A stretch of 64,000 bases of DNA from Phycisphaeraceae bacterium (lineage in GTDB: Bacteria > Planctomycetota > Phycisphaerae > Phycisphaerales > UBA1924), in NCBI GenBank assembly GCA_015200025.1, contig CP054186.1, forward strand, positions 496,001 to 560,000. The letters run 5' to 3'. The position numbers and the translations under genes were made by a program. Shown one piece after another: positions 1 to 7,740 of this stretch (the stretch's first letter is position 1; each line of letters opens with the position of its first letter). The notes below the pieces were generated by a model that was given only the letters and a program-made list of their open reading frames with translations, was not told the DNA's origin and searched no databases.

Positions 1-1244
1 GCCCCCAACGCCCGCAGCACCCCGATGTCCTTGGTCTTCTCCGCCACCATCGACCAGAAAATCGCCAGCACCAGGAACACCGCCGTCACCGAGATAAACG
101 AGAACAGGATCAGCACCAGCCCCGTTTCTTTCTCCACCGCCGCGATCATCGTCCGGTTCTGATCTCGCCACGTCCGGATGTCGATGGTCCCCGGCGGCGG
201 GACCTCCCCGCGGTGCGCCGCCGCGAACTCCCGGTACACCTCCCCCACCGCCGACGCCACCGCCTCCGCGTTCGCCTCTCCACGCCCTCGCACGTACACC
301 GTCGTCACCCGCGCCGGCTCCACCCCGATGCCCTCGAAGCCCTCCGAGAACGACTCCGTCCCGTCGGGACGCTCCACCACCCCGCCCGGCCTCTCCGGCG
401 GCACGATCCGCGTCGCCCGGTCCATCTTCAGCCGGCGCTGCAACTCCCCCAGCTCCACCAACGCCGTCTTCTTGTCCATCTCGTACAGCCCGGTGTGGAA
501 CTCGTTCGCCACCCGCAGCGTCACCGACGCGATGTCCAGGATCCGCCCCTGGCTGTCCACCGGCACGAGGTTGAGCGTCACCGTCCCCTGCCTCGGCAGG
601 AAAATACTCAGCACCTCCTCCCCGCCCGAGCTCCCTCGCTGCACCAGCCGCGGACGCGGCTCGAAAAAACCCTCCGACCGCCTCGCCGCGAACCCGCTCA
701 CCTCGATCCCGGGCACCACCGCCGGCAGCCGCTCGCCCCCCACCGGGCCCGGCACCGTCAGGCTCCGACCGTTCTCCAGCACCTCGGTCAAGATCCCCTT
801 GATCCCCGCGTCCAACCGGGGGTCCTCCCGCTTCGCGTCCTTCCGCAGCGGCTCATCGATCGGCCTCCACCACAGGCTCGATTCGTACCCCGTCACCCGC
901 GCGAAACTCTCCCCCTCGATCCCGCGGATCAGCACCATCTCCTTCCGGTTGTCCGGCAGCACGATCAGGCTGTACGTCACGATCGCCGGCGCCGCCGCCT
1001 CGATCATCGGGTGCGCTTCGAGCCGCTTCACCAGATCCCCGTAGTACGGGAACCCCGCATTGGGCCACTCGATCACCACGTCACCGATCAGCACCCGCCC
1101 CGAGTTGACCAGGTGGTTCAGAAAACCGCCCATCACCGACCACACCACGATCACCATCCCCGTGCACAGCATCACCGCCACCGCGGCCAGCAGCGGCATG
1201 ATCTTGCTCGTCAGGTAGCGTCGGGTCAGCAGGGCCTGGTACAC
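1..1244 (-). CDS. ABC transporter permease, FtsX/MacB/LolE-like (3' end outside window)
   Basis: Membrane subunit of an ABC exporter of the FtsX/MacB-LolCE superfamily, probably acting in lipoprotein or envelope transport. The reading frame is open from about 1253 to the left edge. An N-terminal membrane segment (about residues 13-38) is followed by a large extracytoplasmic domain, then a second hydrophobic stretch ending in the family-typical WSMVAEKTKDIGVLRALG. The remaining membrane helices lie beyond the edge. I chose the GTG at 1244 because a TACAGT hexamer sits 7 nt upstream; an in-frame GTG at 1253 would give three more residues. The gene is divergent from the glycosyltransferase at 1319. 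The substrate cannot be read from this fragment, and the ATPase partner is not in the window. Confidence 0.85.
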   Translation of the reverse strand, partial: MYQALLTRRYLTSKIMPLLAAVAVMLCTGMVIVVWSVMGGFLNHLVNSGRVLIGDVVIEWPNAGFPYYGDLVKRLEAHPMIEAAAPAIVTYSLIVLPDNRKEMVLIRGIEGESFARVTGYESSLWWRPIDEPLRKDAKREDPRLDAGIKGILTEVLENGRSLTVPGPVGGERLPAVVPGIEVSGFAARRSEGFFEPRPRLVQRGSSGGEEVLSIFLPRQGTVTLNLVPVDSQGRILDIASVTLRVANEFHTGLYEMDKKTALVELGELQRRLKMDRATRIVPPERPGGVVERPDGTESFSEGFEGIGVEPARVTTVYVRGRGEANAEAVASAVGEVYREFAAAHRGEVPPPGTIDIRTWRDQNRTMIAAVEKETGLVLILFSFISVTAVFLVLAIFWSMVAEKTKDIGVLRALG

Positions 1245-1257
1245 GCGGGCCACTGTA
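1245..1257 (-). promoter_or_regulatory. -10 TANNNT hexamer, leaderless-type start
   Basis: TACAGT (minus strand, 1257 to 1252) lies 7 nt before the GTG at 1244 of the permease gene. No Shine-Dalgarno sequence fits in between. Confidence 0.5.
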
Positions 1258-1304
1258 GCGCCGGACCCCGCCACGACCCGGGCCGATCCGGCGGAACGCG
1301 GCGG

Positions 1305-1318
1305 TATCATGCGCCCCG
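1305..1318 (+). promoter_or_regulatory. -10 TANNNT hexamer, leaderless-type start
   Basis: TATCAT at 1305-1310 lies 8 nt before the ATG at 1319 of the O-GlcNAc transferase-like gene. The spacer GCGCCCCG cannot serve as a ribosome binding site. Confidence 0.5.
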
Positions 1319-3112
1319 ATGTCCCGGCACGCCGCCACCCTCCTCCTCGTGCAGCAGCACGTCGCGCACGGACGCCCCGAGCAGGCCCGCGCCATCCTCC
1401 AACGAGCCCTGACCAAAGGCCCCGCCCCCGACCTCGACAACGCCATGGCCGTCGTCCTCAGCCGATGCGGTGAGCCCGACCGCGCGGCCTTCTTCGCCCA
1501 GCGCGCCGCCGACGCCGCACCCGCCAACGCCCCCATCCTCACCACACTCGCCAACCTCCGCAGCGTCCTGGGCGCTTACGACCAGGCGATCCCGATCTAC
1601 CAGCGGGCCCTCGACGCCGACCCCTCGCACGCGGGCGCCCGCCTGGGGATCGCCAACGCCCTGCGCGGGCTCCACCGATACTCCGACGCCGCCGAACACC
1701 TCCGCGCCGCCCTCGAAGGACGGCGCGACCCCGACCTCGAAGCCACCCTCGCCGCCACCGTCGCGTGGGCCGGCCGCATCGAAGAGGCCATGCCCATCAT
1801 CCGCGCCGCGGCGGAGGCCTTCCCCGATCACGCGATGGCCGCCACCACCCTCGCCAACCTCTCCAACTACGACCCCGACCTCGAAGCCGACGAGGTCATC
1901 GAAGCCCACCTCGCCTTCGGTCGCCTCGCCGACCGCCTCATGCCCCCACCGCCCCCGACCCCCACACCGCCCACGCCACCGACCCCCACACCGCCCACGC
2001 CACCGACCCTCACGCCGGGCGGCCCGCTCCGCATCGGCCTGATCTCCCCCGACCTCCGACGCCACTCGGTCGCATTCTTCGTCGAGCCGCTCCTCCGCCA
2101 CCTCCCCGACCACGGCGTCGAGGTCCGCTGCTACCCAAGCCACGTGAAGGGCGACGACGTCTCGGCACGACTCAAGGCCCTCGCCGCGGGCTGGCGCGAG
2201 ATCGGCGCCCTCGCCGACGCCGACGCCGCCGCTCGCATCCGCGACGACCGGCTCGACCTCCTCATCGACCTCGCCGGGCACACCCTCGGGCACCGCCTCG
2301 GCGTCCTCCAGCGCCGCCCCGCGCCGCGACAGGCCACCTACCTGGGCTACCCCTCCATCACCGGGCTCTCCACCTGCGACGCCCGCATCGTCGACACCCT
2401 CACCGACCCGCCCGCCGACGACCCGGGCCCTCGCGTCCACGAGCGCCTCGTCCGGATCGACCCTCCGTTCCTCTGCTACACCCCACCCCACGACGCCCCC
2501 GACCCCGCACTCCCGCCCGAAGACGCCCCGATCACCTTCGGGTGCTTCAACACCCTCCCCAAGATCAACACGAGCGTCGTCTCGGCGTGGTCCACCCTCC
2601 TCGCCCGCGTCCCCGGATCCCGCCTCCTCCTCAAGGCCACCCAGTTCGCCGACCCCGCCGCACGCGACGCCCTCGCCGCCCGTTTCGCCGCCGCCGGCAC
2701 CGACCCCCGCCGCGTCGAGATCCTCCCCGCCACGCCCTCCCTCCGCGACCACCTCGCCCTCTACGCACGCGTCCACCTCGCCCTCGACACCTTCCCCTAC
2801 CACGGCACCACCACCACCTGCGAAGCCCTCTGGCAGGGCGTCCCCGTCGTCACCCTCGCCGGCGACCGCCACGCCTCGCGCGTCGGGTGCTCCCTCCTCC
2901 ACGCCGCCGGGCTCGACGACCTCGTCGCCCGCTCCACCGACGACTACCTCACCCTCGCCGCGGCCCTCGCCGCCGACCGCCCGCGCCTCGCCGACCTCCG
3001 CGCCTCACTCCGGCCGCGCCTCCGCGCCGGCCCCCTCTGCGACAGCCCCGGGCTGGCACGCCGCTTCGCCGCCGCCCTCCGCTCGATCCTCGCCCACGAT
3101 CCCCGCCCCTGA
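1319..3112 (+). CDS. TPR protein with O-GlcNAc transferase (GT41, SPINDLY-like) domain
   Basis: Predicted cytoplasmic glycosyltransferase of family GT41 that would move a sugar from a nucleotide donor to protein. Residues 1-200 form degenerate TPR repeats. A proline-rich linker (about 209-234) is built on a perfect 24-bp DNA duplication. The catalytic half follows with the family motifs RIGLISPDLRRHSVAFF, LIDLAGHTLGH, YLGYPSITGL, FGCFNTLPKIN and LDTFPYHGTTTTCEALWQG. The length of 597 aa fits bacterial homologues. The ATG at 1319 is preceded by TATCAT and no ribosome binding site. dusB follows after 20 bp. Donor and target proteins are unknown. GT41 membership is clear, whereas true O-GlcNAc activity is inferred from the family. 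Confidence 0.88.
   Translation: MSRHAATLLLVQQHVAHGRPEQARAILQRALTKGPAPDLDNAMAVVLSRCGEPDRAAFFAQRAADAAPANAPILTTLANLRSVLGAYDQAIPIYQRALDADPSHAGARLGIANALRGLHRYSDAAEHLRAALEGRRDPDLEATLAATVAWAGRIEEAMPIIRAAAEAFPDHAMAATTLANLSNYDPDLEADEVIEAHLAFGRLADRLMPPPPPTPTPPTPPTPTPPTPPTLTPGGPLRIGLISPDLRRHSVAFFVEPLLRHLPDHGVEVRCYPSHVKGDDVSARLKALAAGWREIGALADADAAARIRDDRLDLLIDLAGHTLGHRLGVLQRRPAPRQATYLGYPSITGLSTCDARIVDTLTDPPADDPGPRVHERLVRIDPPFLCYTPPHDAPDPALPPEDAPITFGCFNTLPKINTSVVSAWSTLLARVPGSRLLLKATQFADPAARDALAARFAAAGTDPRRVEILPATPSLRDHLALYARVHLALDTFPYHGTTTTCEALWQGVPVVTLAGDRHASRVGCSLLHAAGLDDLVARSTDDYLTLAAALAADRPRLADLRASLRPRLRAGPLCDSPGLARRFAAALRSILAHDPRP
1957..2004 (+). repeat. 24-bp perfect tandem duplication in a Pro/Thr linker
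   Basis: Two identical 24-bp units (1957-1980 and 1981-2004) encode a repeated Pro/Thr-rich octapeptide between the TPR and GT41 domains. A partial third unit follows. It is probably a flexible linker whose length varies by slippage. Confidence 0.8.
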
Positions 3113-3121
3113 TCGCATTCA

Positions 3122-3132
3122 TACCCTTCCCC
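3122..3132 (+). promoter_or_regulatory. -10-like TACCCT before dusB
   Basis: TACCCT at 3122-3127 sits 5 nt before the dusB GTG at 3133. This suggests that dusB has its own leaderless promoter in addition to read-through from the upstream gene. Confidence 0.35.
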
Positions 3133-4269
3133 GTGCGGCTCGGGCCCCTCCAACTCGAAACCAACCTCCTCCTCGCGCCCATCGCCGGGTATTGCGACCT
3201 CGCCTTCCGCTCCATGTGCCGACGATGGGGCGGCGTCGGGCTCGCCTGCACCGACCTCCTCAGCCCACAAGGCCTCCTCCGCGGCACCGCCACCAGCCTC
3301 GACCTCGCGAAAACCGACGATTCCGACCGCCCCGTCGGCATGCAGCTCTACGGCAGCGACCCCGCCATCATGGCCCAGGGCGCACGATGGGCCGTCGAGC
3401 ACGGCGCCGCCGTCGTCGACATCAACATGGGCTGCCCCGTCGACAAGGTCACCAAGAAAGACGGCGGGAGCAAACTCCTCACCGACCTCTCCCGCGCCAT
3501 GGCCATCGTCGCCGACGTCCGCCGCGAACTCGACCGCCTCCCGCTCCCCGCCGACGAGTGGTCCCGCCGCCTCGGCCCCGGCGCCCGCGGTCCCTCATCG
3601 CCCACCCCCGTCCCCCTCACCTGCAAGATGCGCCTCTGCTGGGCCACCGCCGACTTCGAGGCCGGACGGGCCTGCTCCCCCGACCTCGCCTCACGCCTCG
3701 CCGACGCGGGCGTCGCCGCCGTCACCGTCCACGGACGCACCACCGAGGACAAGTTCCAGGGCACCGTCCGCCTCGACGGGATCGCACGCGTCGTCGACGC
3801 CGTCAACGGGCGCATCCCCGTCGTCGGCAACGGCGACGTCCGCGAGCCGATCGACGCCGCCCGCATGCTCCGCGCCACCGGGTGCGACGCGGTGATGATC
3901 GGCCGCGGCGCGCTCTCCACGCCCTGGATCTTCCGCGACGCCCACGCCTTCCTCGTCACCGGCTCGGTCCCGCCCTCGCCCACCGAGCCCGACATCATCG
4001 AGGACCTCCGCCGATACTTCGAATCCATGCGGGCCCAGCGCGACGACCGCTACGCCCTCTTCCAGATCAACCGCCGCGTCTCCTGGTTCGCCAAACGCCT
4101 CGGGCACACCGACCCCGCCACCGGCGAACCCGCCGCCCTCAGCGTCAAGCCCTTCAAAGAAGCCGTCCGCACCGCCTCATCTCCCGCCATGGTCCACGAC
4201 GCCTTCGACCGCTTCATCGCGGGCGAACTCCGCGGCGGACGCATCACCCACGCCTCCGCCGCCGAGTGA
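3133..4269 (+). CDS. dusB: tRNA-dihydrouridine synthase (DusB type)
   Basis: FMN- and NADPH-dependent reduction of uridine to dihydrouridine in tRNA, acting in the cytoplasm. The 378-aa protein has the full TIM-barrel family signature: LLLAPIAGYCDLAFR near the start, catalytic-cysteine motif NMGCPVDKVTKKDGG (Cys about 101), CKMR, HGRTTEDKFQG, VVGNGDV and the phosphate-binding MIGRGALSTPWIF. The start is GTG at 3133, giving MRLGPLQLETN, which aligns with the usual DusB N terminus; no ATG is available. A short insertion (about residues 135-158) separates the cysteine motif from CKMR. It lies 20 bp behind the GT41 gene. Placement in DusB rather than DusA or DusC follows the N-terminal motif and is less certain. 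Confidence 0.92.
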   Translation: MRLGPLQLETNLLLAPIAGYCDLAFRSMCRRWGGVGLACTDLLSPQGLLRGTATSLDLAKTDDSDRPVGMQLYGSDPAIMAQGARWAVEHGAAVVDINMGCPVDKVTKKDGGSKLLTDLSRAMAIVADVRRELDRLPLPADEWSRRLGPGARGPSSPTPVPLTCKMRLCWATADFEAGRACSPDLASRLADAGVAAVTVHGRTTEDKFQGTVRLDGIARVVDAVNGRIPVVGNGDVREPIDAARMLRATGCDAVMIGRGALSTPWIFRDAHAFLVTGSVPPSPTEPDIIEDLRRYFESMRAQRDDRYALFQINRRVSWFAKRLGHTDPATGEPAALSVKPFKEAVRTASSPAMVHDAFDRFIAGELRGGRITHASAAE

Positions 4270-4292
4270 TCGAGCATCGACCACGACGCCAC

Positions 4293-4353
4293 CACCCGAT
4301 CGGGTGCTGCGCCGCGATTGTTCACGCGGCGCGAAGATGAGAAAATGTTCTCA
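4293..4353 (+). terminator. Cluster of three inverted repeats after dusB
   Basis: A perfect 14-bp palindrome (4293-4306, centre CCCGATCGGG) is followed by a hairpin with an 8-bp stem GCGCCGCG/CGCGGCGC and 8-nt loop (4309-4332). Then comes a small inverted repeat TGAGAA-AATG-TTCTCA (4338-4353). The hairpin is a plausible dusB terminator without a T-run. The last repeat lies in the leader of the next gene and could be a regulatory site. Confidence 0.45.
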
Positions 4354-4472
4354 CACGCCGAATCCCCGCGCCCGCCGCCCGCGTAACCACGGGCGAGAGA
4401 GACACGACGCACGATCGGTCACCCGTTCCGGTGATCGACGCCCATGGTCCCCTCATCCGAGGAGTGCGTCCG

Positions 4473-5189
4473 ATGAAGCAACTGATCGCTGTTCTCGCCG
4501 TGTCCGGCCTGGCCTCCACCGCCCTGGGCGACGCCCGCGCCCGCGTCTTCCACGCGTCCCCCGACGCCCCCAACGTCGACGTCTACGTCAACGACGGGCT
4601 CGCCTTCGGCAACCTGGCCTTCGGCCTCTCCACCGCCTACGCCTCCCTCCCCGGCGCCGATTACAACTTCAAGGTCCGCCCCGCCGGACTCGACAACCCC
4701 GTCGTCATCGACGCCGACGCCTCCCTCGCCTCCGGCGTCGATTACACCATCGCCGCCATCGGCACCCTCGGCGGCGGGACCCTCGCCCCCCTCATCCTCA
4801 TCGACGACAACTCCCTCAACGCCGACTTCGCCCGCGTCCGTTTCGTCCACGCCTCCCCCGATGCCCCGGCCGTCGACATCGCCGTCCAGGGCGGGCCCGT
4901 CCTCTTCAGCAGCATCGCCTTCGCCGACTTCGGCAACTACCTCAACGTCGGGCCCGGGTCCTACGACCTCGAGGTCCGCGTCGCGGGCACCACCAACGTC
5001 GTCCTCTCCCTCGCCGGGATCACCTTCGACGCCAACACCGTCTACACCGTCTGGGCGCTCGGGTTCGCCGCCTCCCCGGGCGGCCCAGGGCTCTCCGCCG
5101 CCATCACCGTTGACGCGGTCATCCCCGCCCCGGGCGCAATCGGCCTCCTCGCCGCCGCCGGCCTCCTCGCCGCACGACGCCGCCGTTGA
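4473..5189 (+). CDS. Secreted DUF4397 protein with PEP-CTERM-like sorting tail
   Basis: Exported protein of unknown function, 238 aa. A Sec signal peptide (MKQLIAVLAVSGLASTALG) is followed by two DUF4397 repeats, each beginning with the hallmark R(V/A)FHASPDAP or RFVHASPDAP at about residues 23 and 128. The C terminus reads IPAPGAIGLLAAAGLLAARR plus two further arginines, which is a PEP-CTERM-like tripartite tail (motif, hydrophobic helix, arginine cluster). It is likely removed by an exosortase-type enzyme, so the protein is expected at the cell surface or in the matrix. The ATG at 4473 has a good GAGGAG ribosome binding site 8 nt upstream; an in-frame ATG at 4431 lacks one. A hairpin lies downstream. 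Confidence 0.85.
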   Translation: MKQLIAVLAVSGLASTALGDARARVFHASPDAPNVDVYVNDGLAFGNLAFGLSTAYASLPGADYNFKVRPAGLDNPVVIDADASLASGVDYTIAAIGTLGGGTLAPLILIDDNSLNADFARVRFVHASPDAPAVDIAVQGGPVLFSSIAFADFGNYLNVGPGSYDLEVRVAGTTNVVLSLAGITFDANTVYTVWALGFAASPGGPGLSAAITVDAVIPAPGAIGLLAAAGLLAARRRR

Positions 5190-5255
5190 TCCTCACTCAC
5201 AGGACCCGCCACAGCCCAGGCCGACCCAACCCGTGGCCGTAGAACAGGACTCGCA

Positions 5256-5279
5256 CCCCCCCGCCCAACCGCGGGGGGG
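5256..5279. terminator. Hairpin between convergent genes
   Basis: CCCCCCCGC (5256-5264), loop CCAACC, GCGGGGGGG (5271-5279) form a 9-bp all-GC stem. It lies between the ends of the DUF4397 gene (plus) and the lipoprotein gene (minus). There is no T-run, so it may act in both directions or with Rho. Confidence 0.5.
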
Positions 5280-5315
5280 CGCCTTCAACCCGAGCCCACG
5301 CGATGATCGCCCCGT

Positions 5316-6884
5316 TCATCGCGCGGGCCGCAGAACCTCACCCAAGTCCACCACCACCCGGCCCGGCTGGAAATAGTCGGCGTTGAGCGACCTCGACGAA
5401 AGACTCGTCAGCACCACGCACGTCCGCCCCTGCGACTGCGCGTACGCCAGGTCCTCGTCGCTGGGCCCCGCGAACCGCGCGTTGCCCGTCTCCTTCACGT
5501 GGAAATGAAAGTGCGCCAGCGACCGGTCGCTCTCCCGCACCATGTCCTCCGACGCGATGAACCGCTCGTCTGACACCCGCTGCCCCGCCCACGGCGGGTA
5601 CAGCACCACGACGAAAGCCCCGCCCGACGCGTCCCATTCGATCACCCCGCCGTACTCCGTCGTCGTGTCCTTGCGGTCCGCCTCCGCGTACCGCCACAGC
5701 GTCTCCACCACGCCCGCCCCCGACAACGCCTCGTCCAGCACCAACGCCGCGAGCACGTCGCCCCACGCCATCCTCGACCCCGTCTCCGCGATCCGCTCGG
5801 GGACCCGGTCCTCTCGCGAGCGGTTGTCCGCGTTGCGCTCGTACGTGTCCCGCCCCGACAGACGACGCGTCAACTCCGACAGCAACGCCGACCGGCCCAT
5901 CCCCAACCACTCCGGCCGGCAAGACGCCGCCCACCGCACCGGCTCCGCGTGCCTCAACGCCAGCCCGACGGCCTGCTCGTTCGTCAGCCCCGCGATCGCC
6001 CGCTCCGTCTCCGACAGCCACGACGCGTTCTTCGCGTCCCGGCCGTCGAACAGCCGCCCGACCCACCGGATCTGCTCCGCCGACTCCGGCAACGCGCGGA
6101 ACACCGACCGCGAACGCCGGAGCATCTCCACCCTCGGGTTCCCGTTCCCCGACGGGTCCCGCAACAGTTCATCACGCACCGAACCGTCCGCGTCCAGCCT
6201 CGCCAGAAGCCCCCACGCGTCCGCCTGGTACACGTCACGCCACCGCAGATGCCGCGTCTGCCCCTCGTCCGGCGGGTCCAGGTACAACCCCCACGCCACC
6301 CGCTCGGGCGTCTGGCCCGGCGCCAACGCCGCCAGCGCCTTCCGCTCCGCACGCTCACCCTCGGGCACCCCGGGCACCGGCCTCGAATAACTCCTCACCA
6401 ACGGCGGCACAAAGTCCGCCCACCCACCCTCCGCCGCACGCTCCGAGATAAACAGCACCACCGCCCGGCTCGGCTCGCGCGGGAGCAACGCCCGCATCTG
6501 CTCACGCGTCTCCGTGCGCACCGATTCGCTCGGGTCCTCCAGCAACGCCCGGAGGATCGCAACCTTCACCTCGGGCGCCGCCGCCGGCGACCACAGCAAC
6601 GGCTCGAGCTGCCGCTTCGCGTCCATCCGGTCCGACTCGGGCCTCGACGGGTCCAACGCGAGCGGGACCGCCGCCGCACGGTCCGCGTCACGACGCCCCG
6701 GGTTCAGCGCATCCTTCAGCGGATCCCCGCCCGACCGCGACGACGACCCGCACCCCACCACCCCCACCACCCCCACCACCCCCGCCACGCTCGCCAAACA
6801 GGCCGCCACCCTCACCCCGGCGGTCACCAGCGCCACAACGCCCGCCCAACGACACGACACGCCCGTTCCTGGTGTATGGCTCAT
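5316..6884 (-). CDS. Putative lipoprotein with C-terminal JAB/MPN-like motif
   Basis: Protein of 522 aa, no recognised family over most of its length. The N terminus is hydrophobic and ends in a plausible lipobox (VVGC, Cys45), following a VGVVGVVG slip repeat in the DNA. Residues 60-350 are alpha-helical and resemble HEAT-type armadillo repeats. The last 65 residues read HFHFH (458-462), then GPSDEDLAYAQSQGRTCVVL. The spacing of HxH and the SxxD that follows (Ser475, Asp478) resembles the JAMM zinc site of JAB/MPN domains, where HxH is followed by PSxxDL. Upstream GGVIEWD could supply the glutamate. A metalloprotease role is inference. It is divergent from the NifU-like gene; the start has TACAGT 8 nt upstream and no ribosome binding site. 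Confidence 0.7.
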   Translation of the reverse strand: MSHTPGTGVSCRWAGVVALVTAGVRVAACLASVAGVVGVVGVVGCGSSSRSGGDPLKDALNPGRRDADRAAAVPLALDPSRPESDRMDAKRQLEPLLWSPAAAPEVKVAILRALLEDPSESVRTETREQMRALLPREPSRAVVLFISERAAEGGWADFVPPLVRSYSRPVPGVPEGERAERKALAALAPGQTPERVAWGLYLDPPDEGQTRHLRWRDVYQADAWGLLARLDADGSVRDELLRDPSGNGNPRVEMLRRSRSVFRALPESAEQIRWVGRLFDGRDAKNASWLSETERAIAGLTNEQAVGLALRHAEPVRWAASCRPEWLGMGRSALLSELTRRLSGRDTYERNADNRSREDRVPERIAETGSRMAWGDVLAALVLDEALSGAGVVETLWRYAEADRKDTTTEYGGVIEWDASGGAFVVVLYPPWAGQRVSDERFIASEDMVRESDRSLAHFHFHVKETGNARFAGPSDEDLAYAQSQGRTCVVLTSLSSRSLNADYFQPGRVVVDLGEVLRPAR

Positions 6885-6898
6885 GCGGACGCACTGTA
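6885..6898 (-). promoter_or_regulatory. -10 TANNNT hexamer, leaderless-type start
   Basis: TACAGT (6898 to 6893 on the minus strand) lies 8 nt before the lipoprotein ATG at 6884. The 38-bp space to the divergent NifU-like gene holds both -10 elements. Confidence 0.5.
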
Positions 6899-6909
6899 GC
6901 GGCCGTGTC

Positions 6910-6922
6910 TAGAATCCACCCG
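6910..6922 (+). promoter_or_regulatory. -10 TANNNT hexamer, leaderless-type start
   Basis: TAGAAT at 6910-6915 lies 7 nt before the ATG at 6923 of the NifU-like gene. The spacer CCACCCG has no ribosome binding site. Confidence 0.55.
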
Positions 6923-7183
6923 ATGGACCACGCCCGCGACGACACGAACGCCGAACCCCTCCGCGAACGCGTCGCCAAGGTGCTCAACGTCATCCGCCCC
7001 GCCGTCCAATCCGACGGGGGCGACCTCGAACTGGTCGACGTGACCGCCGACGGCGTCGTCCGCATCCGCCTCCACGGCGCCTGCGTGGGCTGCCCCTCCA
7101 GCAGCATGACGCTCAAGCACGGGATCGAGCGAAACCTCCGGACCTACGTCCCCGAGGTCCGCGGCATCGAATCCGTCGCTTGA
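6923..7183 (+). CDS. NifU C-terminal domain (Nfu-type) Fe-S scaffold protein
   Basis: Small Fe-S cluster carrier of 86 aa that would hold a cluster between subunits and pass it to apo-proteins. It is essentially one NifU_C domain: VLNVIRPAVQSDGGDLELVD near the N terminus, then HGACVGCPSSSMTLKHGIE carrying the CxxC pair (about Cys54 and Cys57), ending soon after. The length matches stand-alone Nfu proteins. The ATG at 6923 is the only sensible start; a longer reading frame from 6872 would run into the divergent promoter. No isc or suf genes are nearby, so it appears to be a monocistronic housekeeping gene. Identification is firm; the specific client proteins are unknown. Confidence 0.92.
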   Translation: MDHARDDTNAEPLRERVAKVLNVIRPAVQSDGGDLELVDVTADGVVRIRLHGACVGCPSSSMTLKHGIERNLRTYVPEVRGIESVA

Positions 7184-7354
7184 TCGACCGCCGGGTCCGA
7201 TAACGCCCGTCACGCTCCGTACACCACCCATCCACAAATCATCCACATCGCCACGCCGCCGCATGAAATCGCGCGCCCGGGGTCGGCCACGCGCTCTTTC
7301 TTCGTCGTTCACGCGGATCGGGCTTTTCCCGCGCCGGGCCGTGTGGTATATCTC

Positions 7355-7370
7355 TCGGTGGTGGAACCGA
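7355..7370 (+). promoter_or_regulatory. Candidate CsrA-binding hairpin in the csrA leader
   Basis: TCGGT-GGTGGA-ACCGA forms a 5-bp stem with GGA in a 6-nt loop, the arrangement CsrA prefers. The csrA ribosome binding region GGTGGGAG (7399-7406) follows and also contains GGGAG. Autoregulation of csrA is inferred. A weak candidate -10 (TATATC, 7347-7352) lies just upstream. Confidence 0.35.
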
Positions 7371-7411
7371 CCGACGGATCGGCCGGGTGAACAATTCGGT
7401 GGGAGCCGAAC

Positions 7412-7657
7412 ATGCTCGTCATCACTCGTCGAGAAGGCGAGGAAGTTGTCATCGGAGACCCGCGCAACCCCATCGGGGTCGTGCGGATCGCTTCGGTCAA
7501 GGGTGAACGCGTCCGGATCGCCTTCGACTTCCCGCGGGACGTTGAGATCCACCGGCGTGAGATCGCCGAGCAGATCGTGACCCAGGACCCCGCCGCCGCC
7601 GCCGACGCCCCCGTCGTGCGCACCGTCCCCTCCGTCACCGCCGCCGCCGCGGACTGA
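7412..7657 (+). CDS. csrA: Carbon storage regulator CsrA
   Basis: RNA-binding post-transcriptional regulator that acts as a dimer on GGA motifs in mRNA leaders. The 81-aa protein starts MLVITRREGEEVVIGD and continues with the CsrA beta-sheet core (VVRIASVKGERVRIAFDFP) and the terminal helix motif VEIHRREIAEQI. The conserved Leu/Arg RNA-binding positions near the N terminus (LVITRR) and VEIHRREI are present. A tail of about 25 residues rich in Ala, Val and Pro extends past the usual end. The gene is preceded by a 228-bp intergenic region with a possible GGA-loop hairpin and has a purine-rich ribosome binding site. It stands alone; the flagellar neighbours (fliW, flgKL) typical elsewhere are absent. 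Confidence 0.93.
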   Translation: MLVITRREGEEVVIGDPRNPIGVVRIASVKGERVRIAFDFPRDVEIHRREIAEQIVTQDPAAAADAPVVRTVPSVTAAAAD

Positions 7658-7740
7658 CACCGGGCCGTCTCGCCCCGACACCCCCGGCCCTTCGCACCAC
7701 GCCGCGATCACGGCCGATGTCCCCATCCCGCCGTACCGCG

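Noticed and set aside
1765..4269. An 834-codon open frame spanning the GT41 gene and dusB as one protein
   Set aside because: Only the part from 3133 is dusB; the upstream part is an Arg/Pro-rich shadow of the GT41 gene in another frame, a normal effect of very high GC.
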